Position numbers and translations under genes: made by a program. Positions 45,164-46,471 of a DNA stretch of 46,471 nucleotides are shown piece by piece (within the stretch, counting starts at the first letter, position 1; each line of letters begins with the position of its first letter). This DNA comes from an uncultured Paracoccaceae bacterium. GTDB taxonomy: Bacteria; Pseudomonadota; Alphaproteobacteria; Rhodobacterales; Rhodobacteraceae. Below the pieces are notes generated by a model. The model saw nothing but the letters and a program-made list of their open reading frames with translations. It was not told the DNA's origin and made no database searches. The DNA lies in the NCBI GenBank assembly GCA_905182355.1, contig CAJJBH010000059.1, forward strand, positions 1 through 46,471. The letters run 5' to 3'.

Positions 45164-45868
45164 TTAGTTAAAGGCTGCTTCCAATGCGATTTCGACCATA
45201 TCGCCAAAGCTGCGTTCGCGATCCTCGGCAGGCAATGCCTCGCCCGTTTGCAAGTGGTCACTGACGGTTAAGACAGCCAAGGCGCGTCGGTTATAACGTG
45301 CGGCAAGTGTGTAAAGTTCAGCGGCTTCCATCTCTACACCCAAGATGCCGTGCCGCGTCATTTGTTCGTTTAGATCAGGCCGTTCGTCATAGAAAACATC
45401 TGAGGAATAGATCCCACCAACGTGGGTTTTACAGCCCTTAGTTTCGGCAGATTTCACAGCTGCCGCAAGCAGTCCATAGTCAGCACAAGGCGCGTAATTG
45501 AACTCTTTGAAAATGCCTGAAGACGGAGAATTTAATGTGCTGGCCGTCATCGCAACAATAACATCTCGAATGCCAACTTGAGGCTGCATCCCACCACAGC
45601 TGCCGATGCGAATTAGGGTTTGTGCATTGAAATCCTTGATCAATTCGTTGGCGTAGATCGACAGCGATGGCATCCCCATGCCCGACCCTTGGATCGTGAC
45701 ACGGTTGCCATTCCATGTACCGGTAAATCCCAGCATACCGCGAACTTCGTTGACCAATTTGACATCGCTTAAGAACGTCTCGGCGGCCCATTTGGCGCGG
45801 TAGGGGTCACCCGGCATCAGAACTGTTTCTGCGATGTCTTCGGGTTTCGCACCAATGTGTACGGTCAT
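45164..45868 (-). CDS. deoD: Purine-nucleoside phosphorylase (DeoD type)
   Basis: A 234-residue enzyme of the hexameric PNP family, cleaving purine nucleosides with phosphate to base and ribose-1-phosphate. [35 protein letters not shown] (phosphate loop) and [15 protein letters not shown] (ribose site) match DeoD; the Asp of VSDHLQTGE is the catalytic base. AAGGAAG precedes ATG 45868; the longer frame upstream lacks homology. Confidence 0.95.
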   Translation of the reverse strand: MTVHIGAKPEDIAETVLMPGDPYRAKWAAETFLSDVKLVNEVRGMLGFTGTWNGNRVTIQGSGMGMPSLSIYANELIKDFNAQTLIRIGSCGGMQPQVGIRDVIVAMTASTLNSPSSGIFKEFNYAPCADYGLLAAAVKSAETKGCKTHVGGIYSSDVFYDERPDLNEQMTRHGILGVEMEAAELYTLAARYNRRALAVLTVSDHLQTGEALPAEDRERSFGDMVEIALEAAFN

Positions 45869-46008
45869 GATCGGACTTCCTTTTATTTTGCAACAATCTG
45901 GCTGCATGGGGCGCCGAAGGCAAGTCACAAGTCAGGATTTCCATACTTGTTGGAAACAAATGTGATCCCCATATGCCAAATTAGGAAACAAAATAGATTG
46001 AGAATATA

Positions 46009-46354
46009 ATAAAATTTATTAATATTCCGGCAATTTCAACGTTGGCTTTGGCGGCTTGTGACGTGACACATCCTGTCGCCGTTGTTGGTCCCTCAGACAC
46101 CGTGCTTCGCGGCACAGGAACCGCTACGTTTTTTTGAGGGGGGATGGTTTCAAGCATTAAACGGCAAAACCAGTTTTTCAGGTCGGTATGCCCCATCTCC
46201 TGAGGTGAAACAGGTAACATTTCCAGTACGTTGCACTAACGGATTGACGGGTATTGAAACTGCAACATTTGAAAATCCACGCGCTGGTGGTGGTGGTGAG
46301 ATTTTGGGGCTGGATGGGACACGCTGGCGCTTTATCGTTGGCCAGAACGCATAG
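46009..46354 (+). pseudogene. Lipoprotein gene with ATA at the start and a frameshift
   Basis: A frame from ATA 46009 reads (M)KFINIPAISTLALAAC, a lipoprotein signal with lipobox LAAC, then VVGPSDTVLRGTGTATFF and a TGA stop. The stop arises in a T7 run (46129-46135); with one T fewer the frame continues into FEGGWFQALNGKTSFSGRY and on to WRFIVGQNA at 46354. The reconstructed protein has about 114 residues. No ATG, GTG or TTG fits before the hydrophobic leader. Start loss plus frameshift suggest a dead gene; a sequencing slip in the T run cannot be excluded. Family unknown. Confidence 0.65.
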
Positions 46355-46369
46355 CTGGTTTAATCGACC

Positions 46370-46400
46370 GCGGGCTGTTCAACAGGATCAGCCCGCAATT
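46370..46400. terminator. Terminator between converging genes at the right edge
   Basis: An 8-bp perfect stem GCGGGCTG/CAGCCCGC with an 11-nt loop is followed by AATTTTC on the plus strand. It lies between the lipoprotein remnant and the C-terminus of a gene running in from the right. Confidence 0.75.
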
Positions 46401-46409
46401 TTCTTATTC

Positions 46410-46471
46410 CTACTTTGCTGCTGCTGATGGGCCAGCAAGCGTAACAATGTCGGCCATAATCGTATTCAGCT
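46410..46471 (-). CDS. C-terminus of an unidentified protein
   Basis: The minus strand reads LNTIMADIVTLAGPSAAAK and then TAG, continuing beyond the window. The Ala-rich tail looks like a real C-terminus and the hairpin beyond supports a gene end. Too short to identify. Confidence 0.45.
   Translation of the reverse strand, partial: LNTIMADIVTLAGPSAAAK

Noticed and set aside
45981-46220. Minus-strand open frame over the lipoprotein remnant
   Set aside because: The plus strand has a lipobox leader and a coherent protein after one frameshift; the minus frame has no ribosome site or recognisable feature.

Overview
The window comes from an alphaproteobacterium of the Rhodobacterales (Roseobacter group). 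The evidence is the gene content and order: argH, small lipoprotein, lysA and a TIGR02302-type gene; a zinc-ribbon protein divergent from ftsE-ftsX-plsC; sucC-sucD-sucA-odhB-lpdA as one long cluster with accessory genes between the enzymes; mdh beside it; and mcl2-NnrU-DUF1737-mch followed by sdhCDAB. GC content looks moderate. Several genes are visibly decaying, which would suit a pseudogene-rich genus such as Octadecabacter, but the genus is a guess.

Layout. 1-489: no recognisable gene, but a 26-bp inverted repeat. 490-6968: a malonate catabolism locus, with a divergent GntR regulator (matR) and a TRAP transporter (matPQM), malonyl-CoA decarboxylase (matA) and malonyl-CoA synthetase (matB). 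6960-8716: a deletion scar joining the 3' half of a homocysteine S-methyltransferase gene to the 3' end of ugpE, followed by a dead ugpC. 8717-11711: gene-poor, with a small conserved-looking ORF, an LpxR-like outer-membrane protein and a broken Hint-domain gene. 11738-22217: a TlpA-like thioredoxin, argH, two tiny lipoproteins (one with ATA where the start codon should be), DUF2834, lysA, a large TIGR02302 protein, the zinc-ribbon protein, ftsEX, plsC and a flavin-binding oxidase. 22272-33002 (minus strand): the sucC-to-lpdA cluster. 33195-35002 (minus): a class III nucleotide cyclase and mdh. 35174-39150: a TauE/SafE permease, a small secreted protein, and the ethylmalonyl-CoA-pathway genes mcl2 and mch. 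39303-43851: a DUF1194 pseudogene and the sdhCDAB operon with a lipoprotein gene between sdhA and sdhB. 43965-46471: a small membrane protein, a DUF1989 protein, deoD, a frameshifted lipoprotein gene and the tail of one more gene.

How it works together. The right two thirds is central carbon metabolism: 2-oxoglutarate dehydrogenase, succinyl-CoA synthetase, succinate dehydrogenase, malate dehydrogenase, and the ethylmalonyl-CoA steps that feed glyoxylate and acetyl-CoA into the TCA cycle. The most striking signal is non-coding. The sucC and sdhC upstream regions each carry two copies of the perfect palindrome TGTGATCACA with start-to-start spacing of exactly 21 bp. Both pairs lie about 113-116 bp from the start codon, so one regulator probably acts on both operons. 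Other non-coding signals are an 11-bp tandem repeat present at two loci, a double-hairpin intergenic module present at two loci, and several clear terminators.
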